Notes: generated by a model from the letters alone, not told the origin. DNA of 12,616 nucleotides from Clostridiales bacterium UBA1777 (GCA_002315275.1 DCGN01000038.1:22870-35485); one strand, 5' to 3'. Positions 1 through 7,004 are shown, counted from the stretch's first letter. Numbers and translations are program-made.

Positions 1-804
1 ACCGTTTCCAGCTTTGACCCCGTCCGCCGCGAGGTCGCAAGGCTCGCCCTTGAAAAGCTCATTCAGGACGGCCGCATCCACCCCGCACGCATCGAGGAGA
101 TGGTCGCCAAGGCTCAGAAGGAAGTCAACGCAACCATCAAGGCAGAGGGCGAAAGAGCCGTATTTGAGACGAATATCCACGGCCTCAACCCCGAGATAAT
201 AAAGCTCCTCGGCCGCATGCGCTACCGCACGAGCTACGGTCAGAATGTTCTCAACCACTCCATCGAGGTCTCTCACATCGCAGGTCTTCTGGCCTCCGAG
301 CTCGGAGTTGACGTCAACGTCGCCCGCAGAGCAGGTCTTCTGCACGACCTCGGCAAGTCCATCGACCATGAGGTCGAGGGCAGCCACGTCACCATCGGCG
401 TTGACATTGCAAGAAAGTACAGAGAGTCCGAAGCCGTTATCCACGCTATCGAAGCTCACCACGGCGATGTCGAGCCCCATACCGTTGAGGCATGCATCGT
501 TCAGGCAGCAGATGCCATCTCCGCTTCCCGCCCCGGCGCCCGCAGAGAGAACATCGAGAACTACGTCAAGCGCCTCGAAAAGCTCGAAGAAGTTTCCAAG
601 AGCTTCCCCGGTGTTGACAGCTGCTACGCCATTCAGGCCGGCCGCGAGATACGCATCATGGTCAAGCCCGAAGAGGTCAGTGAGGATCAGATGGTCCTTC
701 TCGCAAGAGATGTTGCAAGAAAGATCGAAGAAGAGCTCACCTACCCCGGCCAGATCAAGGTACACATTCTCAGAGAGACAAAGGCCGTCGATTACGCGAA
801 GTAA
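1..804 (+). CDS. rny: Ribonuclease Y, C-terminal part (partial, 5' end outside window)
   Basis: The frame is open from base 1 and encodes the last 267 residues of RNase Y, the membrane-anchored endoribonuclease that starts mRNA decay in Firmicutes. The N-terminal membrane helix, coiled coil and most of the KH domain lie upstream of the window. The visible part begins in the conserved stretch after the KH domain (TVSSFDPVRREVARLALEKL). It continues into the HD phosphohydrolase domain: H86 of NHSIEV, the paired H115-D116 of LLHDLGKS, H129, H153/H154 in EAHHGD and D171 in QAADAIS (window numbering) fit the metal-binding set of this family. The usual C-terminal region follows, with a normal stop codon and a strong terminator 7 bp after it. 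There is no sign of damage. Identification is secure from family knowledge of this sequence pattern. Confidence 0.96.
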   Translation, partial: TVSSFDPVRREVARLALEKLIQDGRIHPARIEEMVAKAQKEVNATIKAEGERAVFETNIHGLNPEIIKLLGRMRYRTSYGQNVLNHSIEVSHIAGLLASELGVDVNVARRAGLLHDLGKSIDHEVEGSHVTIGVDIARKYRESEAVIHAIEAHHGDVEPHTVEACIVQAADAISASRPGARRENIENYVKRLEKLEEVSKSFPGVDSCYAIQAGREIRIMVKPEEVSEDQMVLLARDVARKIEEELTYPGQIKVHILRETKAVDYAK

Positions 805-810
805 TATACC

Positions 811-845
811 GAGGAACTGCATTTTCAAGTGCAGTTCCTTTTTTA
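811..845 (+). terminator. Rho-independent terminator of rny
   Basis: A perfect 10-bp stem (AGGAACTGCA at 812-821, TGCAGTTCCT at 830-839) encloses an 8-nt loop and is followed by a run of six T at 839-844. It begins 7 bp after the rny stop and is a textbook intrinsic terminator for the plus strand. Confidence 0.93.
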
Positions 846-881
846 TTCAAAAGGCCGCATCCTCTGTGAAGATGCGGCCTT
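846..881 (-). terminator. Rho-independent terminator of the XRE/alcohol dehydrogenase unit
   Basis: A perfect 11-bp stem (851-861 with 871-881) encloses a 9-nt loop. On the minus strand it is followed by TTTTGAATAAAA. It lies 5 bp beyond the stop of the membrane XRE gene. Each of the two convergent transcripts therefore has its own hairpin, placed back to back. Confidence 0.8.
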
Positions 882-886
882 GTAAA

Positions 887-1510
887 TTATTCTGTTTTCT
901 TTTTGTGCTTTTTAAGTCTCTCGGGTACCTTCTTGATGTTGCACGCGAGGAAGACTATGCCTATCGCCGGAGCAGCTATCAGAAACAGCGGCCACGGGCG
1001 CGTCTGCCACATAAAAAAGTACGCCACCGCCAGAAGCGACACGATAAACGCCGAGCATAAATATTGCAGATGCCTTGCCTTGAGGAACACGCAGTCAAGC
1101 ACGAGATGGACGAGCAGCATCACCGAAACGCCGATGAGAAGTATCCTCCACTCGAAAAGCCCCACGAGCCACAGAATGACGAAAGCCGTCACTGCCGCCG
1201 TCATCACGGCGAAATCTCCAGTCGCGATGATCATGCTTGCGCTGTATACCGGCATCTCGCGCCTTTTCTTTTCCTCGGGAGATTCCCACGCATCATGCGA
1301 TGAGACTATGTAGTCCACGGGGACGTCGAAAAGCTCTGCTATAGATTTAAGCACGAAGGCATCCGGCAAGCCCTCGCCGCGCTCCCACTTGGATATGCTC
1401 TTATCCGAATAGTTCAGCGCCGCGCCGAGCTCCGCCTGCGTCATGCCCGCGTCGGAGCGAAGCTTTATGATATTGCTGGCTACTACGAGTCTGAATTCCT
1501 CTAACTGCAA
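887..1510 (-). CDS. XRE-family HTH protein with four C-terminal membrane helices
   Basis: This is a 207-residue protein. Residues 10-66 form a Cro/C1-type helix-turn-helix: TQAELGAALNYSDKSISKWE is the classic helix 2-3 segment, and LPDAFVLKSIAELFDVPVDY completes the domain. A charged linker (78-86) leads to four hydrophobic segments at about 99-117, 122-142, 149-168 and 174-190, and the tail is strongly basic (KKHKKKTE). It is probably a membrane-tethered DNA-binding regulator. HTH proteins with short C-terminal membrane domains are common in Firmicutes and are mostly uncharacterised. The start is TTG: no in-frame ATG exists before an upstream stop, the HTH domain would be cut by any internal start, and AGGTAGGG sits 7 nt before the TTG. 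It follows the alcohol dehydrogenase by 37 bp with no promoter seen between them, so the two are probably co-transcribed. Its target and signal are unknown; its own promoter region is one possible target. Confidence 0.88.
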   Translation of the reverse strand: MQLEEFRLVVASNIIKLRSDAGMTQAELGAALNYSDKSISKWERGEGLPDAFVLKSIAELFDVPVDYIVSSHDAWESPEEKKRREMPVYSASMIIATGDFAVMTAAVTAFVILWLVGLFEWRILLIGVSVMLLVHLVLDCVFLKARHLQYLCSAFIVSLLAVAYFFMWQTRPWPLFLIAAPAIGIVFLACNIKKVPERLKKHKKKTE

Positions 1511-1547
1511 ACTAACTGCCCTACCTGTTCAGAGTTTTGCCCGATAA

Positions 1548-2753
1548 TCAGGCCTTGTCGCGAATTATCTTGATGACTCTTCTGCAATGTGCCTCATCGT
1601 ACACCACGGGAACGGGGTACGTGGGATTGGCTTCCGCGAGAGCCCACTTTATCATCTGCGGGATGTCCTCATCCTTGATGACATCAAGTCCCTTTGGGAT
1701 ACCCATGCGCTCGTTCATCGCGTAAACCTCGGCGATGAAGGCCTTTGCCTTATCTTCAACACTGTCGCCCTTTATGCCTACGAGATCGGCAAGCTTTGCA
1801 AGGCGCGGATATGCCGCAGCGCCGTAGTCCTCCAGAACTATCGGGAGAATGACCGCGTTGGCAAGGCCGTGAGGCGTGCCGTACAGTCCGCCGAGCGTGT
1901 GAGCGATGGCGTGGACATTGCCGACACCCGCTCTGGTGAAGGCGTAGCCTGCCTTGAAGGAGGCCTCGAGCATCTTGCCGCGGGCTTCCATGTCATTACC
2001 GTCCTGATAAGCCTTTTCAAGATACTTGAAGATGAGCTTGACGGCCTCTTCGGCGCGCTTGTCGCTCTTCTTAGTGCGGTTCGTCCAGCAGATGTAAGCC
2101 TCTACAGCATGGGTAAGGGCATCCATACCGGTGGTAGCCGTTGTCTTCTGCGGGAGAGAGCGCGTAAGCTCGGGGTCAAGCACGGCTATGCGGGGGACGA
2201 GCGCGATATCCATGATGGCATACTTGTGGTGTGTCTCGGCATCAGTAATAACTGCAGCTATGGTGGTCTCGGAGCCGGTGCCTGCCGTTGTGGGAACTGC
2301 CACAAACGGAGGTATCTTCTTCAGAACACCGAACAGTCCCGCCATCTGGTTGAGCGTTTTCTTCGGCCTTGTGATGAGCGCCGCCGCACCCTTTGCCGCA
2401 TCCATCGGAGAGCCGCCGCCAATCGCGAGGAAGCCGTTGCAGCCATGTTCCTTGTAAAGATCCCGGATCTTGAAGACCGTTGTGGTAGACGGGTTCGATT
2501 CCGCCTCCCCGAAATGGTAGCAATCGAGCCCTGAAGCGCATATGTTTTCAATTATTGCGGGTGCAATTGACTTGCCAACGTGGCGGCCTGTTACGACCAT
2601 TACCTTTGTGACTCCCATGGACTTAAGTATCGACGGTATCTCGTCAACACTTCCGGGACCGCTCACCGTGTTCGGCTCGCGCCAATAAAGAAATCTGCTT
2701 GCAATGTTCAGACCTGCCTGAAATACTCTGCATTCGGTTTTATTCCACTTCAT
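1548..2753 (-). CDS. Iron-containing alcohol dehydrogenase
   Basis: This 401-residue protein is a full-length member of the group III (Fe-dependent) alcohol dehydrogenases, cytosolic enzymes that interconvert alcohols and aldehydes with NAD(P)H. The N-terminal nucleotide-binding half carries GGGSPMDAAK (112-121) and TTAGTGSE (155-162). The metal site is complete by spacing to the family: D211 and H215 in GMDALTHAVEAY, then H281 and H295 in the HAIAHTLGG...TPHG stretch, 14 residues apart as in FucO. The substrate cannot be read from the sequence. Candidates are butanol/ethanol-type fermentation or a more specific aldehyde. ATG start with GAGAGGAG (2763-2770) 9 nt upstream. A strong promoter lies at 2801-2829, and a membrane XRE gene follows in the same direction. 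Confidence 0.95.
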   Translation of the reverse strand: MKWNKTECRVFQAGLNIASRFLYWREPNTVSGPGSVDEIPSILKSMGVTKVMVVTGRHVGKSIAPAIIENICASGLDCYHFGEAESNPSTTTVFKIRDLYKEHGCNGFLAIGGGSPMDAAKGAAALITRPKKTLNQMAGLFGVLKKIPPFVAVPTTAGTGSETTIAAVITDAETHHKYAIMDIALVPRIAVLDPELTRSLPQKTTATTGMDALTHAVEAYICWTNRTKKSDKRAEEAVKLIFKYLEKAYQDGNDMEARGKMLEASFKAGYAFTRAGVGNVHAIAHTLGGLYGTPHGLANAVILPIVLEDYGAAAYPRLAKLADLVGIKGDSVEDKAKAFIAEVYAMNERMGIPKGLDVIKDEDIPQMIKWALAEANPTYPVPVVYDEAHCRRVIKIIRDKA

Positions 2754-2800
2754 AATACAATACTCCTCTCTGATATTATTTTCCGTGTTAAGGTACTTTT

Positions 2801-2829
2801 ATTTTAATTAAGTTTTGTGATTAAGTCAA
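2801..2829 (-). promoter_or_regulatory. Sigma-A promoter of the alcohol dehydrogenase unit
   Basis: On the minus strand the -35 is TTGACT (2824-2829) and the -10 is TAAAAT (2801-2806), separated by exactly 17 bp. Each hexamer matches consensus at four or more positions. The start of transcription would be near 2794, giving an untranslated leader of about 40 nt. A TTAATTAA palindrome overlaps the -10 region (2804-2811), but no known operator is recognised. Confidence 0.75.
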
Positions 2830-2832
2830 TAG

Positions 2833-2861
2833 TTGAAAACCCCTGCCGCGTAAGTTATAAT
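2833..2861 (+). promoter_or_regulatory. Sigma-A promoter of the leucine-rich-repeat gene
   Basis: TTGAAA (2833-2838), a 17-bp spacer and a perfect TATAAT (2856-2861). The start of transcription is predicted near 2868. The first in-frame ATG of the downstream frame (2860-2862) overlaps this -10 box, so it cannot be in the mRNA. This decides in favour of the ATG at 2902. The -35 box lies only 3 bp from the -35 of the opposing dehydrogenase promoter. Confidence 0.85.
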
Positions 2862-2901
2862 GTTAACATATCCTGAACATTTGAACTATGAGGCATCTAC
2901 A

Positions 2902-4437
2902 ATGGATAACACACCTAAACGCGCTTCAAAGGCCAAGGTCTTTGTATTTTTCTTTGTGATCCTGCTTCTCGGAGCTCTCGCCATCATCGCCGTCAGAGTC
3001 ATTCAGCCGATGATAGAGCAGGGCAGGTTTGACAAGATAACGAGCATCTCCGAGGCAGTCACAGCTGAATCGCTCTCCGACCTCGACAAGTACTCGAATC
3101 TCGAGTCAGCCGATTTCACGGGTGCCGACTGCTATGACGAGCTTGCCGACTGGGAGGCTTCCCATCCCGATGTCGAGGTGAAATACTCCGTTGACCTCGG
3201 CGGGACAGTCGCCGAGAACGATGCGGAGATCCTCTCGCTTATTGACGGGACCTATGACTGCGCAAAGCTCATAGAGACGGCCGATTGCTTCACGAAGCTT
3301 GAAAAGATACTCATCCCGAACACCTCCCTCTCCGCGCAGCAGGTCACTGAGCTCATGGAGACCTTCCCCGATGCAGAGGTATCCTTCTCCGTGATGCTCG
3401 GCGGAAAGACCGTCAGCTCCGATGACACCGCTGCCGACCTCTCCGCGCTCTCACACGATGAGCTTGACGGCGCGGCTTCATGGCTGAAGCTCCTGCCGAA
3501 GGTCGAAAAGCTCATCCTCACCGATGACAGCGGCAAAAGCACGCTCTCCGTTGACGATGCGCTTGCCATAACGGCCGCATTCCCCGACAAGGCCGTCAGG
3601 TACAGCTTTGAGCTTTTCGGCAAGACTCTTTCCTCCGAGGATACGCGCGTTGTATACACATCCGTCGAGCTCGGTGACGAGAGTCTTGCTCAGATAGAGC
3701 GCGTTCTGCCTCTTCTGCAGAGCCTCGAGTATTTAAAGCTCGACAGCTGCAACATAGATTACGAGCTGCTCTCCGAGTTCCGTGAAGCTCATGCCGACGA
3801 ATTCAAGACTGTCTGGCGCGTCTGGTTCGGTTATTATAACTGTCTGACGGACATTAAGACCGTTCTTGCGACAGGCTATTATCCTGAGGACGAGGGCTAT
3901 GTGCTCAAGTACTGCAACGAGGTCGAAAACCTTGACCTCGGCCACAATCCTCAGCTGAAGAACATTGACTTTATCTCCTATATGCCGAATCTTCGCGTAT
4001 GCATTCTTGCCGACAGCCACGCGATATCTCTCGAGCCGTTTGCCAACTGCAAAAAGCTCGAATGGCTCGAGCTTATGAACGTTGCAAGCATCTCCGACCT
4101 CTCCCCGCTCGCAAACTGTACCTCGCTCAAGGGGCTCAACATAGTGCTCGACACGGCAATAAAGGATCTCTCCCCGCTCTACGGCCTTGAGAATCTCGAA
4201 AGGCTGTACGCAGGCAAGCTGTACCTCTCCGCAGATCAGAAGGCAGGCATTCAGGAGGCCCTGCCCAACTGCTGGATAAGCTTTGACACGATAGGCTACG
4301 GCAACGTAAGCATGAACTACGGTATCGGCTGGCGCCTTGAGACGGACGGCTCCTACGCCGCATGGTATGAGGAGATACGCGGGATATTCAACTACGATGT
4401 GAAGAACTGGACTCACGACGACGGCTGGGAATGGTAA
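2902..4437 (+). CDS. Membrane-anchored leucine-rich-repeat protein with composite repeats
   Basis: This is a 511-residue protein. A basic N-terminus (MDNTPKRASKAK) precedes one hydrophobic segment at about 13-34, which reads as a signal anchor, so the bulk should lie outside the membrane. Four ordinary 22-23 residue leucine-rich repeats occupy about 339-429, with phrases such as ISDLSPLANC. Around them are five longer composite units, starting near residues 65, 131, 199, 273 and 430. Each consists of an LxxLExLxL-like strand and a helix, then a beta-type motif of the form FPDxxVxYSVxLGGKT (88, 155, 227, 298 degenerate, 454 degenerate). The C-terminus is rich in aromatic residues and ends HDDGWEW. 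No cell-wall anchor motif or catalytic site is seen, so binding or scaffolding at the cell surface is likely but unproven. The ATG at 2902 has GAGG (2890-2893) 8 nt upstream and lies downstream of the promoter. It stands as a single gene between a divergent promoter and a terminator. Confidence 0.85.
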   Translation: MDNTPKRASKAKVFVFFFVILLLGALAIIAVRVIQPMIEQGRFDKITSISEAVTAESLSDLDKYSNLESADFTGADCYDELADWEASHPDVEVKYSVDLGGTVAENDAEILSLIDGTYDCAKLIETADCFTKLEKILIPNTSLSAQQVTELMETFPDAEVSFSVMLGGKTVSSDDTAADLSALSHDELDGAASWLKLLPKVEKLILTDDSGKSTLSVDDALAITAAFPDKAVRYSFELFGKTLSSEDTRVVYTSVELGDESLAQIERVLPLLQSLEYLKLDSCNIDYELLSEFREAHADEFKTVWRVWFGYYNCLTDIKTVLATGYYPEDEGYVLKYCNEVENLDLGHNPQLKNIDFISYMPNLRVCILADSHAISLEPFANCKKLEWLELMNVASISDLSPLANCTSLKGLNIVLDTAIKDLSPLYGLENLERLYAGKLYLSADQKAGIQEALPNCWISFDTIGYGNVSMNYGIGWRLETDGSYAAWYEEIRGIFNYDVKNWTHDDGWEW

Positions 4438-4460
4438 TCTCCCTATGATCTAAATTTTAT

Positions 4461-4495
4461 GAGCGCGCCGCGAAGATCTCGCGGTGCGCTCTTTG
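4461..4495 (+). terminator. Hairpin terminator between convergent genes
   Basis: A 13-bp stem (4461-4473 with 4479-4491, one G-U pair) with a 5-nt loop lies 23 bp after the leucine-rich-repeat gene and 4 bp after the end of the opposing MBL gene. The T tract on the plus side is short (TTTGTCATT). On the minus side the stem is followed by ATAAAATTT. It probably serves both transcripts, but the weak tails lower confidence. Confidence 0.62.
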
Positions 4496-5134
4496 TCATT
4501 GATCTCCGAGATATTTGAGCACGGCTACCTGCGGCTCAATATCGGGCGTTATCTCTATCGTGTCTGTATTGTAATAGTGGATCATCTCCGGTGCCTCGAA
4601 GTAGTTCGCGAGATCTTCGATCTTCTCGAGCCTTCTTGCGCCGTGGTTGCCGAAGCGGTAATGCATAGGGACGAGAGCCTTCGGGAACAGCTCCTCCGAC
4701 ATGCGCCATACCTCCTGCGCGGGCAGACCGGTGCAGCTTCCCGCAGTGACCATGATCGCATCCGCGCCGAACAGCTGACTCACCTCTCCGCCGTTCAGCC
4801 TTGTGCCGATATCGCTCATATGCGCGACCTTGATACCGTCCGCCTCAAGAATGTGCACCTTGCAGGTTCCGCGCATGATGGCGCATACGCTGTCATGGTC
4901 GACCTCAAGCTCGGTTATTTTGAACGGATTTTTCGACTCTGGCTTTCCCGAGAGAACGACTCCCTCTCTGTAGTTATGGCCGTAGTGCTCATGGCTTATG
5001 AGGAGCTTGTCCGCTCTTATGCCCTTGAGCTTCGGATAGCCGACGGTATAGTCGCTGTTATACGGGTCGATGACGACGGTATAGCCGTCATGAGTGATTG
5101 CAAAGCAGGCATGGCCCAGCCATTTAAGCTCCAT
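4496..5134 (-). CDS. MBL-fold (metallo-beta-lactamase superfamily) hydrolase, UlaG-like
   Basis: This 212-residue cytosolic protein is of usual length for the small UlaG-like/Lactamase_B_3 branch. The N-terminal WLGHACFAI and VVIDPY fit the fold. The first metal-binding motif reads SHEHYGHN (47-54): H48, H50 and H53 are present, but the Asp of HxHxDH is a Gly at residue 52. The later HD...RGT segment (H80, R88) and HMSDIG (H105, D108) are recognisable, although the usual Gly before that Asp is Ser107. MHYR near residue 158 supplies the final His. Family members hydrolyse phosphodiesters, lactones or similar bonds; the substrate here is unknown, and the altered metal site leaves activity open. 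ATG start with GGAGGG upstream. The preceding DUF4037 gene stops only 2 nt before it, so the two are translationally coupled as the end of a three-gene operon. Confidence 0.88.
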   Translation of the reverse strand: MELKWLGHACFAITHDGYTVVIDPYNSDYTVGYPKLKGIRADKLLISHEHYGHNYREGVVLSGKPESKNPFKITELEVDHDSVCAIMRGTCKVHILEADGIKVAHMSDIGTRLNGGEVSQLFGADAIMVTAGSCTGLPAQEVWRMSEELFPKALVPMHYRFGNHGARRLEKIEDLANYFEAPEMIHYYNTDTIEITPDIEPQVAVLKYLGDQ

Positions 5135-5136
5135 AT

Positions 5137-6060
5137 TTATCCCTCCATTATATGCATAGCCCGAATTTCGGGGTTTTGAATATGCTCTGTCATGTCAAAG
5201 GCGTGCGGCTCGAGATAGTCCCAGCTGCCACAGGTGAGGTGCTGAGTCTTAAGCTCCTTCACCACGGCGGCGCATACGTCCTCGATAACGCCGGCTTTTA
5301 CCTCTCGCCCGGCCTCATCATTGTCGCCCGCAAGCAGGAACTCGAGCGCATCCCTCATGCCGCCGAGCACGGGAAGCTCCCCCATACGGCGGAAACGCCA
5401 TTTGTAATACGGCATATGCTCGCGGTTCAGCAGGAATATCGCGCCCGCCGCGTTGTTTACGAACTCGCCGAGGGCGAGCATCGCGGCACCGTACTCCCCG
5501 TGCTTCAGGCAGCGTGAATAGTTATACTGCCCCGACTGCGCCATTGAGATTGTTCTCGCGGCAAGCTTCTTAATGCGCACATCCTCCGGCATGCCGCGGC
5601 GTATCTTCTCGCGCTCGGCGGTAAATATGCCGAGGTCATCGCGCCACACCTCGCCGTTTACCGCCTCCGCAAGCGATTCCGACGGAAGCGCGAGCCACTG
5701 CTGCCAGCTCTCCGGTGCGCCTGCAGAACCCGTATACGGCAGGAAAAACTCAGATATAGTATGAATGCCCGTCTTTTTTCCCGCGGCGGCACTCTTTTGA
5801 TCCGGCTTTGCAAAGCCGAGCGCTCTGTACGCCCGCCCGAGCTTTACGCCTATCTCACCGTCTGTTCTGTCATCTATCCATAGGCAGAAGCCCTGCTCAA
5901 AATCATGGTCGCGGCTCACGTCATCGTCATATCCGAAGCACTCGGAACCGTGCCCCGCGAGGCCGACGGCGATCACGCTCTCATATTCTGGAAAAAGCTC
6001 CGCTATCATCGCGCGGCCCTTTTCCTCATAGGCTCTTCTGGACTCCTCAATTCCCCGCAT
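5137..6060 (-). CDS. DUF4037 nucleotidyltransferase-like protein
   Basis: This 307-residue protein is recognised as a DUF4037-type protein. Near its N-terminus it has a nucleotidyltransferase-like signature: G38-S39 in AGHGSE followed by D45-D46-D47 and the D51-H52-D53 pair in VSRDHDF. This resembles the GS...DxD metal and nucleotide site of the polymerase-beta/MNT fold. The rest is mostly helical, with many aromatic and charged residues, and has no membrane segment. The reaction is unknown; nucleotide transfer to protein, RNA or a small molecule is possible. An ATG at 6096 would extend it by 12 residues, but no ribosome binding site precedes that one. The ATG at 6060 has GGAAAAG and AAGGGCGG upstream and gives the typical N-terminus beginning MRGIEESRRAYEEKG. 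It overlaps the TPR gene by 14 nt and ends 2 nt before the MBL gene, implying coupled translation of all three. Confidence 0.85.
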   Translation of the reverse strand: MRGIEESRRAYEEKGRAMIAELFPEYESVIAVGLAGHGSECFGYDDDVSRDHDFEQGFCLWIDDRTDGEIGVKLGRAYRALGFAKPDQKSAAAGKKTGIHTISEFFLPYTGSAGAPESWQQWLALPSESLAEAVNGEVWRDDLGIFTAEREKIRRGMPEDVRIKKLAARTISMAQSGQYNYSRCLKHGEYGAAMLALGEFVNNAAGAIFLLNREHMPYYKWRFRRMGELPVLGGMRDALEFLLAGDNDEAGREVKAGVIEDVCAAVVKELKTQHLTCGSWDYLEPHAFDMTEHIQNPEIRAMHIMEG

Positions 6061-6862
6061 ATATCTTTTCCGCCCTTTCCTTAAGCTCCTTTGCATAGAG
6101 GAAGAAGCCGAAGTACGCGAAGCTCGGCGCGCATTTTGAGACGGTAAACGCGTGGTAACCGTTCCAAGGCAGGTCGGGAGAATTCAAGTACTCCCACGCC
6201 TTTTCCATGCAGTCATTTACGCGCTCGTCCTCAGGGTCTCGGTTATAGTACATCTCAGCCATGTTGCAGAGCGTCACGGCGAGCTCGTTTTCGGGATTCC
6301 TGCACCTCGAAATGACCTGCATCGCAAGCTTGAAGAAGCGCTCCGCGCTCGCGGTGTCACCGATATCGGCATAGGAAAGCGCCATGTTGTTATAAAGACC
6401 TCCGAAACGGTAGTCGCCCGGGTCAAGATTTGCGGAATATACGCGGCTCACCTGCGTGAACATCGGAATAGACGCCTTTGCCTCGCCGAAGCATTTCATA
6501 GTCGTCGCCGCGTTGAGCATTACCGTTGCGCCGGAAACGGTGTCCGCCATGCGATGGGAACGGATAAGCTCAGTGGCATCCTTTGCGGCGGTGAGGCCTT
6601 TTTCCTTATTGCCGCTTCGTCTGTACTGGCCGAGAAGCTCGCTGAGCATGCCGAGCTCGCCGCGCCAATCTCCGAGAGATGTAGCCCTTTCACGCCACTG
6701 CTCGAGAAACTGCTCGGCGTTATTCTCATCTCCTTGCTCGTACATCTTATCGAGCTGTGCGATGATCGAAGGTACATCTATCGTCTCACCCGTGGGGGCG
6801 GTATCGGGCGTACCCGTATACGGAGTTGCATCAAACGGGCAGCACGGTTCCTGATAATCCAT
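6047..6862 (-). CDS. Tetratricopeptide-repeat (TPR) protein
   Basis: This is a 271-residue, probably cytosolic protein. The first 30 residues are a Pro/Thr-rich linker with CC at 7-8. The rest is alpha-helical, with TPR-like helix pairs at about 69-102, 111-144, 154-187 and 195-228. The clearest is GLYNNMALSYADIGDTASAE, with the alternating small/large pattern of a TPR. Such domains bind other proteins, so a scaffold or adaptor role for the two downstream enzyme-like proteins is a reasonable inference. ATG start with GGAGA 6 nt upstream and its own promoter (6896-6924). It is the first gene of the three-gene operon, and its last 14 bp overlap the DUF4037 start. No catalytic motif is visible. 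Confidence 0.86.
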   Translation of the reverse strand: MDYQEPCCPFDATPYTGTPDTAPTGETIDVPSIIAQLDKMYEQGDENNAEQFLEQWRERATSLGDWRGELGMLSELLGQYRRSGNKEKGLTAAKDATELIRSHRMADTVSGATVMLNAATTMKCFGEAKASIPMFTQVSRVYSANLDPGDYRFGGLYNNMALSYADIGDTASAERFFKLAMQVISRCRNPENELAVTLCNMAEMYYNRDPEDERVNDCMEKAWEYLNSPDLPWNGYHAFTVSKCAPSFAYFGFFLYAKELKERAEKIYAGN

Positions 6863-6895
6863 ATGATTTCTCCAAAAACAATAATGATTACTGTT

Positions 6896-6924
6896 ATTAT
6901 ACTATAAGCAGTCTATAAGTGCAA
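6896..6924 (-). promoter_or_regulatory. Promoter of the TPR-DUF4037-MBL operon
   Basis: On the minus strand the -10 is a perfect TATAAT (6896-6901) and the -35 is TTGCAC (6919-6924), with a 17-bp spacer. The -35 is the weaker element. Transcription would start near 6889, about 27 nt before the TPR start codon. Confidence 0.68.
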
Positions 6925-6941
6925 GCAGTTTTCTTCCGTAC

Positions 6942-6971
6942 TTGAAACGTCACGGCAAGATGGGGTATAAT
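6942..6971 (+). promoter_or_regulatory. Sigma-A promoter of the YyaL-family gene
   Basis: TTGAAA (6942-6947), an 18-bp spacer and a perfect TATAAT (6966-6971). It is divergent from the TPR operon promoter, with the two -35 boxes 17 bp apart. In-frame potential starts at 6942 (TTG) and 6960 (ATG) fall inside this promoter, which supports the downstream ATG at 7005. Confidence 0.8.
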
Positions 6972-7004
6972 ATTATCAATAAACCTATTCAAGGCGGTGC
7001 TTTT

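Noticed and set aside
245..1060. Plus-strand frame of 271 codons running through the end of rny and across both terminators
   Set aside because: It overlaps rny in another frame, is Ser/Pro/Arg-rich, and crosses two clear transcription terminators.
1587..2534. Long plus-strand open frame (315 codons) opposite the alcohol dehydrogenase
   Set aside because: It mirrors a clearly conserved dehydrogenase on the other strand. The translation has no recognisable domain and no ribosome binding site was found; it results from high GC and codon use.
2804..2838. Possible Rex (redox) operator between the divergent promoters, suggested by TTGTGATTAAGTCAA
   Set aside because: Rex sites are inverted repeats of the TTGTGAA...TTCACAA type. 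Only one half resembles the site and the symmetric half is missing.
3733..4416. Minus-strand open frame of 227 codons within the leucine-rich-repeat gene
   Set aside because: The plus-strand frame has periodic repeats, a promoter, a ribosome binding site and a terminator. The minus-strand frame has none of these.
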